Shown: piece after piece, positions 9,005 through 19,499 of the stretch
Position numbering within the stretch: position 1 is the stretch's first letter
Layout: every line of letters starts with the position of its first letter
Assembly: GCF_024347095.1 (NCBI RefSeq)
Contig: NZ_AP024903.1
Span: 2,232,001-2,296,000 of the forward strand
DNA from: Vibrio rhizosphaerae
GTDB lineage: Bacteria > Pseudomonadota > Gammaproteobacteria > Enterobacterales > Vibrionaceae
Reading direction: 5' to 3'
Length of the DNA: 64,000 nucleotides
The notes under the pieces: generated by a model
Databases searched by the model: none
What the model was told of the DNA's origin: nothing
The model's input: only the letters and a program-made list of their open reading frames with translations
Position numbers and translations under genes: made by a program

Positions 9005-10020
9005 TTCTTCGTTCTTAATTGTTTTAAATAACGTTTTACCGCAGCATTGTGTTCCGCCAATGATTTAGAAAAAACATGGCCGCCATTTCCACTTGCGACA
9101 AAATAAAGATAATCGCTGACCTCAGGATTTAACGCCGCATAAATAGATGCTTTTCCCACCATCGCAATCGGGGTCGGTGGCAAACCGTAAATCACATAAG
9201 TATTGTAGGGCGTGGGCGTGAGTAAATCTTTTTTCCGGATATTACCGTCATAGCTCGCGCCCATACCGTAAATGACTGTCGGGTCGGTCTGCAACCTCAT
9301 TCTCTTATTGAGCCGGTTAATAAAAACAGAGGCTATCAGCTGTCTCTCATCTTTAATGGCCGTTTCTTTCTCAATAATAGAAGCCAATGTTAATGCTTGA
9401 TAAGGGGATCGCAAAGGTAAACCCTTTTGTCGAGAGTCCCAGGCATTCTGGAGGACCGACTTTAATTTCTGATTTGCTCGCTTCAGAATTTCTAGATCAC
9501 TGGTCCCGGCCGTATAGTGATAAGTCTCAGCAAGGAATAAGCCTTCTAATTTTGGCTCATTGATCGACAGTCGTTTTGCAAGCTCGGCTTCTGACATGGA
9601 CTGGATATCATGTTTCAAATGAGACTCTGTAGCTAACTTTTGCAGAACATCTTGAAAACGGCTGCCTTCAATAAGGGTTATCGTAAATTGATATTCCTCT
9701 CCGGCGGTAAACCGTTGCAGGACACGATGCAAAGATTCTCCGGAATGAACCTGATAGGTCCCGACTTTAATTTTGGCCAGTGCCGGATAGAATCGATGCA
9801 TCACATGCGCTGCGATAGAAGGATATAACCAAGATCGGTCTTCAAAAGACTTCAGAACTGAGCGCAATGACTCGCCTTGATGAATTGTCACCAACTGCTG
9901 TTCCGTCGGCAATTGAAGTGACTGAGTAAGGTAGGCATCCACTTTTTGATAAAGGATAGTAACACTGCCAATCACAACCAACGCAACAAGAACACATCCA
10001 AATAATATTTTTTTTAACAC
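9001..10020 (-). CDS. mltG: Endolytic murein transglycosylase MltG
   Basis: An inner-membrane lytic transglycosylase that cleaves nascent glycan strands and helps set peptidoglycan chain length. It has one N-terminal membrane helix (about residues 3-23), a LysM-like segment, and the YceG domain with the catalytic glutamate in [12 protein letters not shown] chose the GTG at 10020 (VLKKILFGC), which overlaps the pabC stop and has GAGAG upstream; a longer frame starts at 10071 but would add a non-membrane tail. About 339 residues, normal for the family. Confidence 0.93.
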   Translation of the reverse strand: MLKKILFGCVLVALVVIGSVTILYQKVDAYLTQSLQLPTEQQLVTIHQGESLRSVLKSFEDRSWLYPSIAAHVMHRFYPALAKIKVGTYQVHSGESLHRVLQRFTAGEEYQFTITLIEGSRFQDVLQKLATESHLKHDIQSMSEAELAKRLSINEPKLEGLFLAETYHYTAGTSDLEILKRANQKLKSVLQNAWDSRQKGLPLRSPYQALTLASIIEKETAIKDERQLIASVFINRLNKRMRLQTDPTVIYGMGASYDGNIRKKDLLTPTPYNTYVIYGLPPTPIAMVGKASIYAALNPEVSDYLYFVASGNGGHVFSKSLAEHNAAVKRYLKQLRTKK

Positions 10021-10820
10021 AGGTTCACTCTCTTTTGTAAATCTCGTACCCGCTCTCCTAGTACAAAGCACGTTGACTGAATCTGAACAACCGGTGCAAT
10101 CCCCAGAATAGAATTCGTTATAAAAATCTCATCCGCACCAAGCAAATCATCCAGAGAAAAATGACTAACATGTACCGTGACTCCCTGCTGAGTCATGATA
10201 TCAAGCACCACACGTCGCATGACGCCGGCAACACCAGCCAATGTTAAATCCGGGGTGTAAAGTCTATTATCCCGAAACCAAAATAGATTTGCCATGGTTG
10301 TCTCTATCACCTGATCATGCAAATCGAGTGCAACCGCATCTGCATAACCGGATGTCTCGGCTTCAGCTTTCAGTAAAACCTGTTCTAAACGATTATTATG
10401 TTTATGACCGGCTAACAATGGATTATGTCCGAGGCGTTGCTGACAAACCCCCAACTGAACACCACTTGAAGTAAACACATCATAATGTTTCGGATAATCA
10501 AATGACTGGACCGTCACTCGAGGCGAGCGCTTTGCATTAGGAGTATATCCTCGCCCCCCACTCCCACGGCTGATATGAATTTTGATACCGCCTTTGGGAG
10601 CCATCACAACAATCTGACTGATCCATTGTGCTACTTCATCCCAGTCCGGGTATGGAATCTGCAATCTATCCAGGCAGTCTTCCATTCTTTGTTGGTGATA
10701 ATGCCAGTACTGCATCTGACCATCGATGGTCAAAATCGTTGAAAAACAACCATCACCGTATTGAAAAGATCGGTCATCCGCAGGTATCGATGAAACTGGC
10801 ATCCCGTCAATCAAAATCAT
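10014..10820 (-). CDS. pabC: Aminodeoxychorismate lyase
   Basis: A PLP enzyme of fold type IV that makes p-aminobenzoate and pyruvate from aminodeoxychorismate for folate synthesis. The PLP lysine is in LAGHKHNNRLEQ near residue 143, and the conserved ETTMANLFW segment near 176 follows. Length 268 residues is typical. It lies between fabF and mltG, as in enteric bacteria and other Vibrio. A terminator-like hairpin separates it from fabF. Confidence 0.94.
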   Translation of the reverse strand: MILIDGMPVSSIPADDRSFQYGDGCFSTILTIDGQMQYWHYHQQRMEDCLDRLQIPYPDWDEVAQWISQIVVMAPKGGIKIHISRGSGGRGYTPNAKRSPRVTVQSFDYPKHYDVFTSSGVQLGVCQQRLGHNPLLAGHKHNNRLEQVLLKAEAETSGYADAVALDLHDQVIETTMANLFWFRDNRLYTPDLTLAGVAGVMRRVVLDIMTQQGVTVHVSHFSLDDLLGADEIFITNSILGIAPVVQIQSTCFVLGERVRDLQKRVNLC

Positions 10821-10833
10821 ATCTGCATCCTAC

Positions 10834-10870
10834 AAAAAGAAAACGGCTTAATGCTATGCATCAAGCCGTA
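10834..10870 (-). terminator. Hairpin with T-run between fabF and pabC
   Basis: ACGGCTT pairs with AAGCCGT across 13 bases; on the minus strand it is followed by TTTTCTTTTT. It probably ends much of the fab transcript, with partial read-through to pabC. Confidence 0.65.
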
Positions 10871-10896
10871 TCAATACAAGTGGATAAAATGACAAC

Positions 10897-12147
10897 TTAC
10901 ACTTTTTTAAAGATTAAAGTGCCGTTGGTTCCACCAAACCCGAAAGAGTTACAAATCGCATATTCCATATTAGAGACTTTACGCGCAGTGTGCGGGACTA
11001 AGTCAATCTCTAAATCATCTTCCGGATCATCCAGATTAATCGTCGGTGGAACGATTTGATCAACCAGCGACATCACCGTAATAATAGCTTCAACGGAACC
11101 AGCCGCACCCAGAAGATGTCCTGTCATCGATTTTGTCGACGAGACCAGTACCTGCTTGGCACCTTCTTCGCCTAATGCACGTTTGACACCTTTCAATTCA
11201 GCCAAATCACCAGCTGGTGTCGAAGTTCCATGCGCATTAATATAACCAACTTGCGTTCCGGTAATACCCGCATCACGCATGGCAGCTTCCATCGCCAAAG
11301 CACCACCAGAACCATCTGCGCTTGGTGAAGTCATGTGGTAAGCATCACCAGACATGCCAAAACCAACTAATTCTGCATAAATTTTTGCACCACGCGCTTT
11401 CGCGTGTTCGTATTCTTCCAGCACCATGATGCCGGCACCATCACCGAGAACGAACCCATCGCGTCCTTTATCCCATGGACGAGACGCTTTCTGAGGTTCA
11501 TCATTGCGGGTTGATAGTGCTTTCGCTGCACCAAACCCAGCAATACCGAGCGGTGTTGAAGCTTTTTCTGCACCACCAGCAACCATTGCATCCGCATCAC
11601 CATACGCGATCATACGAGCGGCATGTCCGATGTTGTGCAAACCTGTTGTACAAGCAGTGGAGATCGCAATATTAGGTCCGCGCAATCCGCGCATAATTGA
11701 TAAATTTCCGGCAACCATATTGACAATGGTCGAAGGCACGAAGAAAGGGCTGACTTTACGTGGACCTTTATCAACCAGAGCCTGATGACCAGCCTCAATC
11801 AGATCTAAACCACCAATACCAGAACCGATTGCAACACCAACACGTGCTGCATTTGCTTCGTTTATCTCAAGACCTGAATCGTCTAATGCTTGCATACCCG
11901 CGGCTATACCGTATTGGATAAATAAATCCATTTTTCGGGCATCTTTTTTAGACATATAGTCTTCACAGTTAAAGTTCTTCACTAATCCTGCAAAACGAGT
12001 TGAAAAGCCTTCAGTATCAAAGTGATCAATGTTAACAATGCCACTTTGTCCTGCAAGCAAAGCTTTCCAAGAAGATTCTACTGTGTTGCCTACTGGTGAT
12101 AACATCCCCATACCAGTAACAACGACACGACGCTTGGACACAATCAT
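10897..12147 (-). CDS. fabF: 3-oxoacyl-ACP synthase II (KAS II)
   Basis: A condensing enzyme that elongates fatty acids and, in gammaproteobacteria, turns C16:1 into C18:1, including temperature control of membrane fluidity. The catalytic Cys is in STACTTG (Cys166), with the two His in [12 protein letters not shown] and [12 protein letters not shown]. Length 416 is typical. The ATG at 12147 has GGAG close by; a GTG two codons later gives the commonly annotated start SKRRVVVTG. It follows acpP after a hairpin. Confidence 0.96.
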   Translation of the reverse strand: MIVSKRRVVVTGMGMLSPVGNTVESSWKALLAGQSGIVNIDHFDTEGFSTRFAGLVKNFNCEDYMSKKDARKMDLFIQYGIAAGMQALDDSGLEINEANAARVGVAIGSGIGGLDLIEAGHQALVDKGPRKVSPFFVPSTIVNMVAGNLSIMRGLRGPNIAISTACTTGLHNIGHAARMIAYGDADAMVAGGAEKASTPLGIAGFGAAKALSTRNDEPQKASRPWDKGRDGFVLGDGAGIMVLEEYEHAKARGAKIYAELVGFGMSGDAYHMTSPSADGSGGALAMEAAMRDAGITGTQVGYINAHGTSTPAGDLAELKGVKRALGEEGAKQVLVSSTKSMTGHLLGAAGSVEAIITVMSLVDQIVPPTINLDDPEDDLEIDLVPHTARKVSNMEYAICNSFGFGGTNGTLIFKKV

Positions 12148-12202
12148 ATTCTCCGGAATTGAAAAAGTTCTATAGAAGAGATGAGACGAGTTAATTAAAA
12201 CT

Positions 12203-12224
12203 CAGGCGGCCAGATAGCCGCCTG
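12203..12224 (-). terminator. Strong hairpin between acpP and fabF
   Basis: CAGGCGGC pairs with GCCGCCTG around six bases; on the minus strand it is followed by AGTTTTAATT. It probably acts as a partial terminator or 3'-end stabiliser, keeping acyl carrier protein mRNA more abundant than fabF. Confidence 0.6.
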
Positions 12225-12234
12225 GAGAGATAGA

Positions 12235-12468
12235 TTACTGAGCGCTTTTAACGTAATCGATCGCAGCTTGAACAGTTGTGATCTTCTCAGCTTCTTCGTC
12301 AGGAATCTCAGTGTCGAATTCCTCTTCAAGAGCCATAACCAGCTCAACTGTATCTAGGGAATCAGCACCTAGATCTTCAACGAAAGAAGCTTCGTTTTTA
12401 ACTTCTGCTTCGTCTACACCTAGCTGTTCAACAATGATTTTCTTTACGCGTTCTTCGATGTTGCTCAT
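12235..12468 (-). CDS. acpP: Acyl carrier protein
   Basis: The 77-residue carrier that holds growing fatty acyl chains on a 4'-phosphopantetheine arm. The attachment serine is in [11 protein letters not shown] (Ser37). The sequence is strongly acidic and nearly identical to known gammaproteobacterial AcpP. It lies between fabG and fabF. The 230-base gap before it suggests its own promoter, usual for this highly expressed gene. Ribosome-binding site AAAGGAAAAG. Confidence 0.98.
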   Translation of the reverse strand: MSNIEERVKKIIVEQLGVDEAEVKNEASFVEDLGADSLDTVELVMALEEEFDTEIPDEEAEKITTVQAAIDYVKSAQ

Positions 12469-12699
12469 TTTTCTTTTCCTTTACAGATTTCGCTTAATGC
12501 GATGTCCCGTAGTTTATTAGAACTAGGGAAAGTTGCAAGAGGGTCATCGCTGGTCAAACCACAATTTTTACGATTTTAACCGAAGTTCAGACCATTTTTG
12601 ATATAAATCATGCACAAATACTAAACACTCATGGCGATAATGCTTATAAAAAGCAATAATTGAATTTTATCCACTTTTACAAACACATTCACCATAGGT

Positions 12700-13446
12700 T
12701 TAGATCATATACATGCCACCATTGACATGTAATGTTTCTCCACTGATATAAGCTGCTTCTTCAGAAACTAAAAACGCCACAGCCGCTGCAATTTCACGAG
12801 GAGAACCTAATCTTCCTGCAGGAACTTGAGCGAGTGTAGCAGCTCTTTGCTCATCATTCATAGCATTTGTCATATCAGTTTCGATAAAACCAGGTGCAAC
12901 AGTATTGACTGTAATACCACGAGAAGCAACTTCTCTAGCCATCGACTTACTAAAGCCAATTACACCGGCTTTCGCAGCAGAATAGTTCGCTTGTCCCGCA
13001 TTCCCCATGGTTCCCACAACAGAACCCACATTGACAATACGACCACAACGCTTTTTCATCATACCGCGTAAAACAGCCTTTGAAAGACGATAGATAGAAG
13101 TCAGGTTGGTATCCATAATTTCTAACCATTCTTCATCTTTCATACGCATCAGTAAGTTATCACGAGTAATGCCGGCATTGTTCACGAGAATATCGATCAC
13201 CCCAAACTCCTCACCGATAGCCTTCAGAACCGATTCGATAGAATCCGGATCTGTGACATTCAGTTTGAAGCCTTTACCTTTTTCACCCAAATACTCACTG
13301 ATTGCAGCGGCACCATTTTCACTGGTTGCAGTACCGATAACCGTTGCACCACGCTCTACAAGGAGTTCAGCAATAGAACGCCCGATACCTCGGCTAGCCC
13401 CTGTAACCAATGCAATCTTACCGTCTAGATTCATGAAATTACTCAT
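12700..13446 (-). CDS. fabG: 3-oxoacyl-ACP reductase
   Basis: A short-chain dehydrogenase that reduces 3-oxoacyl-ACP with NADPH. The nucleotide loop TGASRGIG is at residues 15-22, NNAG at 89-92, and the catalytic triad Ser142, Tyr155, Lys159 is intact (NYSAAKAG). 248 residues, typical. An alternative start is the ATG at 13434 (MNLDGK), which would match the shorter E. coli N-terminus. Lies 11 bases after fabD in the same operon. Confidence 0.97.
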   Translation of the reverse strand: MSNFMNLDGKIALVTGASRGIGRSIAELLVERGATVIGTATSENGAAAISEYLGEKGKGFKLNVTDPDSIESVLKAIGEEFGVIDILVNNAGITRDNLLMRMKDEEWLEIMDTNLTSIYRLSKAVLRGMMKKRCGRIVNVGSVVGTMGNAGQANYSAAKAGVIGFSKSMAREVASRGITVNTVAPGFIETDMTNAMNDEQRAATLAQVPAGRLGSPREIAAAVAFLVSEEAAYISGETLHVNGGMYMI

Positions 13447-13457
13447 GTTTCTTTTCC

Positions 13458-14387
13458 CTATGATGACTGAACTGAATTCAATGAAGCAGTATCGTTTACT
13501 GCCTCTGCAGTCAGTGTTTTAACAATTCGTTTCGTCAGACCCGTTAACACTTTTCCTGGTCCGGCTTCAAATAGTTTTTCAATCCCCTGATCATGCATCT
13601 TTTGTACAGTTTCCGTCCAACGAACTGGATTATACAATTGACGAACAAGCGCATCTTTGATCTTTTCCGGATCTGTTTCCGCAATCACATCCACGTTATT
13701 AATCACTGGAATTTCAGGCGAATTGAAGGTCATTGCTTTCAATGTTTCTGCAAGTTTGTCAGCGGCTGGCTTCATCAAAGCACAGTGAGACGGTACAGAG
13801 ACAGGTAATGGCAGCGCACGTTTCGCACCGGCCTCTTTACACAACTCTCCTGCCCGTTGAACGGCATCTTTTTCACCGGCAATCACAACTTGACCCGGAG
13901 AGTTAAAGTTTACCGGAGATACAATTTGCCCATTTGCAGCAGCAATACATGCATTCGCAATGGCATCATCATCAAGGCCAATGATGGCAAACATCGCACC
14001 ACTGCCGGCAGGAACCGCTTCCTGCATCAATTGACCACGTAATTCAACTAACTTGATCGCTTGTTTAAAATCAATAACGCCAGCGCAAACCAAAGCAGAA
14101 TATTCACCAAGACTATGTCCGGCCAAAATTGCTGGCATCTCTAATCCTAGAGATTGCCACACCCGCCAAATTGCAACCGAAGAAGCAAGCAGTGCCGGTT
14201 GAGTCCGGAATGTTTGATTCAGATCTTCTGCGGGCCCATTTTGAACCAGTGACCACAGATCATACCCCAATGCATCTGATGCTTCAGCAAACGTCTGTTG
14301 AACTACATCATATTGTTCACCCAGCTCGGCAAGCATTCCAACGGTTTGCGAACCTTGACCGGGAAACACGATAGCAAATTTGCTCAT
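13458..14387 (-). CDS. fabD: Malonyl-CoA:ACP transacylase
   Basis: Loads malonyl groups from CoA onto acyl carrier protein. The nucleophile is in GHSLGEYSAL (Ser92), with the catalytic His in VPSHCALMKP near residue 200, and the N-terminal FPGQGSQ loop. 309 residues, typical. Between fabH and fabG on the same strand. Confidence 0.97.
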   Translation of the reverse strand: MSKFAIVFPGQGSQTVGMLAELGEQYDVVQQTFAEASDALGYDLWSLVQNGPAEDLNQTFRTQPALLASSVAIWRVWQSLGLEMPAILAGHSLGEYSALVCAGVIDFKQAIKLVELRGQLMQEAVPAGSGAMFAIIGLDDDAIANACIAAANGQIVSPVNFNSPGQVVIAGEKDAVQRAGELCKEAGAKRALPLPVSVPSHCALMKPAADKLAETLKAMTFNSPEIPVINNVDVIAETDPEKIKDALVRQLYNPVRWTETVQKMHDQGIEKLFEAGPGKVLTGLTKRIVKTLTAEAVNDTASLNSVQSS

Positions 14388-14459
14388 TTTTCATTCCTCT
14401 CGCCAAACAATCCCCGCCACAGGATGTGCTCACCCCATGAAATGGATTGTTTTTCAGTA

Positions 14460-15410
14460 TTAAAATACGACTAGTGCGGAGCCCCATGTAAAACCACCGC
14501 CAAAAGCTTCCAGCAACAGGGTCTGACCACGTTGGATACGACCATCCCGAACCGCTTCATCTAAAGCTGTGGGGACTGATGCCGCTGATGTATTACCATG
14601 TCTGTCTAAAGTCACAACAACCTGATCCATAGACATGGAAAGCTTCCGTGCCGTTGCTGAGATAATTCTCAGATTTGCTTGATGAGGAACCAGCCAGTCG
14701 AGTTCTGTTTTATCCATTTGATTTGCGGCTAATGTATCTTTGACGAGCTGTGACAATTGAGTCACGGCAACTTTAAAGACTTCATTCCCTGCCATATGAA
14801 CCCATTTATCAGAATCACCACCAGACTGTGGCGTTTCCAAAGATAACAGCGGGCCATACTCACCATCAGAATAAATATGGGTTGATAGAATTCCGGGGGT
14901 TTCACTGCGACCAAGCACAACAGCACCAGCACCATCACCAAAAAGAATAATGGTTGAGCGATCAGTCGGGTCACAGGTTTTTGACAACACATCAGAACCA
15001 ATCACAAGAATGTTTTTACACATACCTGACTTAATATGTTGATCGGCAATCGATAAAGCATACATAAACCCAGAACAAGCTGCTGCTATGTCAAAAGCAG
15101 GACATCCTTTGATACCAAGCTGAGCCTGGACCTGACAAGCTGATGAAGGAAATGAATGACTACCACTGGTCGTTGCGACGATAATCATATCGATATCATC
15201 TTTAGAAACAGTGGACATCTCCAGCGCTTTTACTGCAGCCAGATACGCCATATCGGCTACCGTTTCATCTTCTGCAGCAACACGCCGTTCTTTAATCCCC
15301 GTGCGTGTAACAATCCACTCATCACTCGTATCTACCATTTTCTCTAAATCTGCGTTAGTCCGCACCTGAGATGGCAGGTAGCTGCCTGTACCTAATATTT
15401 TGCTATACAT
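14460..15410 (-). CDS. fabH: 3-oxoacyl-ACP synthase III (KAS III)
   Basis: Starts fatty-acid synthesis by condensing acetyl-CoA with malonyl-ACP. The catalytic Cys is Cys112 in [11 protein letters not shown]; the His is in VPHQANLRI and the Asn in GNTSAASVP. 316 residues, typical. Located between plsX and fabD, five bases after plsX. Confidence 0.97.
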   Translation of the reverse strand: MYSKILGTGSYLPSQVRTNADLEKMVDTSDEWIVTRTGIKERRVAAEDETVADMAYLAAVKALEMSTVSKDDIDMIIVATTSGSHSFPSSACQVQAQLGIKGCPAFDIAAACSGFMYALSIADQHIKSGMCKNILVIGSDVLSKTCDPTDRSTIILFGDGAGAVVLGRSETPGILSTHIYSDGEYGPLLSLETPQSGGDSDKWVHMAGNEVFKVAVTQLSQLVKDTLAANQMDKTELDWLVPHQANLRIISATARKLSMSMDQVVVTLDRHGNTSAASVPTALDEAVRDGRIQRGQTLLLEAFGGGFTWGSALVVF

Positions 15411-15415
15411 GAAGA

Positions 15416-16441
15416 CTAATAATGCCTCTCGAGTAAAACTGCTTCTAATCGTTCGCGAATACGACTGGGTACTTGCTCTTTAATTTCGTGTACCGCTTCT
15501 CCGATCGCATTGGCAAAAGCGGATATATCAGCACTACCATGGCTTTTCACCACAATGCCACGCAATCCTAACAAACTTGCGCCGTTATAGTGGTCGGGGT
15601 TCAGGCTTTTTAGCCCAAGAAATAGTTTGGAAAATAATTTTCTTGCGATCCAACCCTTTATTGATGAACCAAACATTTTAGCTTTTAGCTGATCAATAAA
15701 CAGCTGGGCCGTGCCCTCACAACTCTTTAAACAGACATTACCGACAAAACCATCGCAAACCACAACATCGGTCAGATCACTGAATATCTGATTGCCTTCA
15801 ACATTCCCGATAAAATGAATTGATTGTGTTTGTCTTAACATATCGGCACACCGTCTGACAAAGTCATTACCTTTGATGTCTTCTTCACCGACATTCAAAA
15901 CAGCCACACGCGCTTTATGTCCCAAGTGGATTTCAGCCAAGGCACTCCCCATCACAGCAAACTGAAATAAAGAATCTGCATCACAGGAAACATTTGCGCC
16001 TAAATCCAGCATCCATAGCCGTTTGCCAGAAACGGTCGGCAGTGCGGAGATCAACGCAGGTCGATCAATACCGGGAAGCAACTTCAAACGAAAACGCGAC
16101 AGGGCCATCAGCGCACCAGTATTCCCCGCGCTGACACATGCATCTGCAACTTGCTCTGTCACCAAGTCAATTGCCATTCCCATTGAACTATGCATAAAAC
16201 GACGCAGTGCAAGAGAAGGCTTTTCTGAATTAGAGATGACTTGGTCACTATGAACAATGCTCACACGCGAGCTGTCAGAGTAACCTAACTGAGACAATTG
16301 AAAGGTGATTGCGTTCCGATCACCGACCAAAATCACTTTTAGCGCTGGGAAACGCGACAGTGCCTGCACGGCGGCAGGCACTGTAACGCGAGGACCGAAA
16401 TCCCCGCCCATTGCATCAAGTGCAACGGTATAATATTGCAA
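15416..16441 (-). CDS. plsX: Phosphate acyltransferase PlsX
   Basis: Makes acyl-phosphate from acyl-ACP for phospholipid synthesis. The family signature [11 protein letters not shown] is at the N-terminus and the glycine-rich [11 protein letters not shown] segment near residue 226. 341 residues, typical. It follows rpmF by nine bases, the classic rpmF-plsX-fab order that ties ribosome and lipid synthesis. Confidence 0.96.
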   Translation of the reverse strand: MQYYTVALDAMGGDFGPRVTVPAAVQALSRFPALKVILVGDRNAITFQLSQLGYSDSSRVSIVHSDQVISNSEKPSLALRRFMHSSMGMAIDLVTEQVADACVSAGNTGALMALSRFRLKLLPGIDRPALISALPTVSGKRLWMLDLGANVSCDADSLFQFAVMGSALAEIHLGHKARVAVLNVGEEDIKGNDFVRRCADMLRQTQSIHFIGNVEGNQIFSDLTDVVVCDGFVGNVCLKSCEGTAQLFIDQLKAKMFGSSIKGWIARKLFSKLFLGLKSLNPDHYNGASLLGLRGIVVKSHGSADISAFANAIGEAVHEIKEQVPSRIRERLEAVLLERHY

Positions 16442-16450
16442 AGGTCAACC

Positions 16451-16621
16451 TTACTTGTTGATTACCTTTTTGCCACGGTAGTAACCATCTGCGGTTACAT
16501 TGTGACGTAGGTGAGTTTCACCTGAGGTTGAATCTACAGACAAAGCAGCTGTAGTCAACGCATCATGTGAACGACGCATACCACGCTTAGAACGTGTTTT
16601 ACGGTTTTGTTGTACGGCCAT
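16451..16621 (-). CDS. rpmF: 50S ribosomal protein L32
   Basis: A 56-residue basic protein starting [20 protein letters not shown] and ending RGKKVINK, clearly ribosomal protein L32. A good ribosome-binding site, AGGAGTAGG, precedes the ATG. It lies between yceD and plsX. The Cys zinc ribbon seen in some L32 proteins is absent, as in other gammaproteobacteria. Confidence 0.97.
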   Translation of the reverse strand: MAVQQNRKTRSKRGMRRSHDALTTAALSVDSTSGETHLRHNVTADGYYRGKKVINK

Positions 16622-16661
16622 GGACCCTACTCCTATGTTAATGAATGCTTAGCGATAAAAA

Positions 16662-17183
16662 CTAGCGCTTCAAGCTCTTTAATACATCAAATGGATTGGG
16701 TTTATCTTCCGGAGTTTCATCAGGAATATCACCAAATACCATATTGTCTGAATCAACACGACAGTCCGATGGATCATGCATTGCAACTTGGGGTAAACCA
16801 ATGATGAACTCGTCTTCAACCAACTGAATCAGGTCTACTTCACCGTATTCATTCCGATCTACCAAATCGTATGATGCCGGTGCGTCCTCACTTTTCTTCC
16901 CTAAGTTTGGGGTATAAGTGAAATCCACATCACAATGATGTAGAAAAACCTCATTACAGCGTTGACACTGCAAATCAACTTCGATGCTAGCTTTACCAGA
17001 GATAACAACGAGTCGCTGTTCATCAAACCCAAATGACAATGAGACATCAGCGTCACATTTTACGCCTTCGACTGCTTCCTCTAAGCGCTTAAAAAGACCG
17101 ACTTGAATGATACCATTGTAGTCGAGTCGCTTCTGAGCTGCTTTTACCGGATCAACCGTTCGCGGGATTTTTACCTTTTGCAT
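16662..17183 (-). CDS. yceD: 23S rRNA accumulation protein YceD (DUF177)
   Basis: A 173-residue DUF177 protein needed for normal 23S rRNA levels in E. coli. It has the typical VDPVKAAQ start, a CxxC in LQCQRCNE near residue 75, and an acidic C-terminal half ending in DVLKSLKR. It is the first gene of the yceD-rpmF-plsX-fab operon, divergent from yceF. The spacing of about 150 bases to yceF holds both promoters. Confidence 0.93.
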   Translation of the reverse strand: MQKVKIPRTVDPVKAAQKRLDYNGIIQVGLFKRLEEAVEGVKCDADVSLSFGFDEQRLVVISGKASIEVDLQCQRCNEVFLHHCDVDFTYTPNLGKKSEDAPASYDLVDRNEYGEVDLIQLVEDEFIIGLPQVAMHDPSDCRVDSDNMVFGDIPDETPEDKPNPFDVLKSLKR

Positions 17184-17334
17184 AGGGCGCGAATATTATC
17201 TTCCAAATCAAATTTAGTCAAAGAAAAAGGGAAAAAAGTTAGCTTTTTTTCGCCATTCCGATCCACTTACGGTGATCTCCATAGCATTATCATATATTCT
17301 CGGCGCAACACCAAAGAATTCATTAAATATCTAT

Positions 17335-17916
17335 ATGAGCCATTACCAACTTGTTTTAGCTTCTACCTCAAAATATCGACGCCAATTATTGGAAAAAATC
17401 GCGATTCCCTTTATATCGGTAGCACCCGATTGTGATGAGACCCCATTTACCGATGAATCACCACAAGCGCTGGTTCAACGGTTAGCACGACAGAAAGCAC
17501 AAAGTTGCCCACAACAACAACCAAGTCTGGTCATTGGTTCAGATCAGGTATGTGTCGTACAGGGGCGAATCGTCGGGAAACCACAAACCAAGAAACAAGC
17601 CATTCAACAGCTCATGGCGCAGTCGGGAAACAAAATCACATTTTATACCGGTCTTGCGGTCTACAACAATGTCACTCAGACAACCCAATGTATTGTGGAC
17701 CAATTCCATGTGCACTTCCGCCAATTAACCCTCAGGCAAATAGAGCATTATATTGAAATAGAACAACCGCTTGATTGTGCAGGTAGTTTTAAAAGCGAAG
17801 GATTGGGGATTGCTTTATTTAACCGCTTGGAAGGTGACGATCCCAACGCACTGATAGGATTGCCACTGATTAAGCTCATCGACTTGCTCGAAGCGGAAGG
17901 GATGATGGTGTTATGA
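17335..17916 (+). CDS. yceF: Maf-type nucleotide pyrophosphatase (YceF, m7GTP type)
   Basis: A 193-residue house-cleaning pyrophosphatase of the Maf fold, which removes modified nucleotides; the YceF subfamily prefers 7-methyl-GTP. Motifs: [15 protein letters not shown] at the start, [18 protein letters not shown], and the C-terminal [19 protein letters not shown] chose the ATG at 17335 (MSHYQL); a longer frame from 17272 adds unrelated residues. Convergent with rluC, overlapping its end by six bases. Confidence 0.93.
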   Translation: MSHYQLVLASTSKYRRQLLEKIAIPFISVAPDCDETPFTDESPQALVQRLARQKAQSCPQQQPSLVIGSDQVCVVQGRIVGKPQTKKQAIQQLMAQSGNKITFYTGLAVYNNVTQTTQCIVDQFHVHFRQLTLRQIEHYIEIEQPLDCAGSFKSEGLGIALFNRLEGDDPNALIGLPLIKLIDLLEAEGMMVL

Positions 17917-18855
17917 ACGCAATTGGGTCAGCACATGCTCAAGCTTCTTCTCCATCGGCGCCGTAATTTCCATTTTTTCACCGCTCGTGGGGTGGATAAA
18001 ACGGATCTGCGCTGCATGTAAAAAGAGTCGGTCCAGTCCTAATTTTCCGGTATATGCATCAAAACGAGTATCACCGTAACGGTCATCCCAGGCTATCGGA
18101 TGACCGGCATATTGGGTATGGACTCGAATTTGGTGAGTCCGGCCTGTCACGGGGCTTGCCTGAATTAATGTCGCCTGAGAAAAAACTTCGATCACTTTAA
18201 AACGGGTTTCCGAAGCCTTTCCTTGTGAATTGACACGGACAATACTATTGACTTCGTTTTTTAACAGTGGTGCATTGATTTTCCGACATTTGGCATCCCA
18301 CGTCCCCATCACAAGCGCATAATAGTGCTTTTGAACTGACTTGTCCCGAAACTGAGCTTGTAAATGACGAAGGGCCGAACGCTTTTTCGCAACCAGAAGG
18401 ATTCCGGAAGTGTCTCTGTCAATCCGGTGAACCAATTCCAGAAAACGAGCCTGCGGCCGGAGTGCCCGGAGCGCTTCGATTGCACCAAATTTTAACCCGC
18501 TCCCGCCATGAACGGCTGTCCCAGACGGTTTATTGAGCACCAATAGCGCATCATCTTCAAATAAAACGCATTGTTCCAGCTCTGACACTTTTGCCAGCTT
18601 GGGACTCAGGGATTCCTGCTTTGTATCGTTCTGAGACAACGTCACCGGAGGAATGCGAATCACATCTCCCGGCTGCAATTTATATTCAGGCTTGATCCGC
18701 TTTTTGTTCACACGTACTTCGCCCTTACGCAAAATGCGGTAAACCATACTCTTCGGAATATCTTTCAGCTGATTACGCAGGAAGTTATCAATTCGCTGGC
18801 CGGCCATATCTTCATCAATGCTGACAAACTGGACTTGGGTTCTGATTTCACTCAT
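17911..18855 (-). CDS. rluC: 23S rRNA pseudouridine synthase RluC
   Basis: Converts uridines 955, 2504 and 2580 of 23S rRNA (E. coli numbering) to pseudouridine. An S4 RNA-binding domain covers about residues 18-75; the catalytic domain follows with the aspartate in [10 protein letters not shown] (Asp146). 314 residues, typical. Divergent from rne across a 640-base gap, the same arrangement as in E. coli. Confidence 0.95.
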   Translation of the reverse strand: MSEIRTQVQFVSIDEDMAGQRIDNFLRNQLKDIPKSMVYRILRKGEVRVNKKRIKPEYKLQPGDVIRIPPVTLSQNDTKQESLSPKLAKVSELEQCVLFEDDALLVLNKPSGTAVHGGSGLKFGAIEALRALRPQARFLELVHRIDRDTSGILLVAKKRSALRHLQAQFRDKSVQKHYYALVMGTWDAKCRKINAPLLKNEVNSIVRVNSQGKASETRFKVIEVFSQATLIQASPVTGRTHQIRVHTQYAGHPIAWDDRYGDTRFDAYTGKLGLDRLFLHAAQIRFIHPTSGEKMEITAPMEKKLEHVLTQLRS

Positions 18856-19499
18856 TTGCTTATTGTTTATAAAAAGAAGTTGCTGATACAGACAATCCGT
18901 TCAACCTTGTGCCTGCTCACAGGGCATACAAGTCGACAGGGATAACCAATTGGCTTCAAGGCGCGCATCATACTATCTTGATGTTCGATATCATAGTGAT
19001 AAATATTTTGCGATTCCTCCCCTCTCGAGCCTTAATCGTGGATAAACAATACCAAAGCAGCCAATTCATAAATCATTTTACCTGTCAGCATCCATTTTTT
19101 TAGGTTTATTTTTTATAAAGCAGATTGCTGAAACACGTTGCCACTGCTATAGTTCATAGCTGCAATAGACACACTGGCGATGTTTTAACTCATGACGCCA
19201 TGTTTCGAGCAATTTTGGGTAGAAACTTACGGTTCTTTGTATGCTGCAAATGGCGTAAGACAGACATGACCGTAACTTCTTATTGTTCTACTCATCGTCA
19301 TTCATGTTGAGTATCTACCGCACACGGCGGCTCATCACTGGTGAAACAATCAGCGGATGAGGACTGAAGTGCCTTTTTGAGCGTCCCTTCCAGCCGAGAG
19401 GCTGCAAAAAAAGCCATGGGATCAGGCACCATGAAGACGAAATGCAAGCAATAAGAACAACAAATAATCAAAACAAAAGAAATACAACGAGATTTTTAA
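18856..19499. promoter_or_regulatory. rluC-rne divergent promoter region and rne leader
   Basis: About 640 bases with no supported gene. In E. coli the long rne leader lets RNase E cut its own mRNA and so control its level. Here the part close to rne (about 19320-19499) is rich in short stems, for example CAGCC-gaga-GGCTG (19391-19404) followed by an A-run, and then an A-rich single-stranded stretch up to the start codon. Autoregulation is inferred from the family and position. Confidence 0.5.
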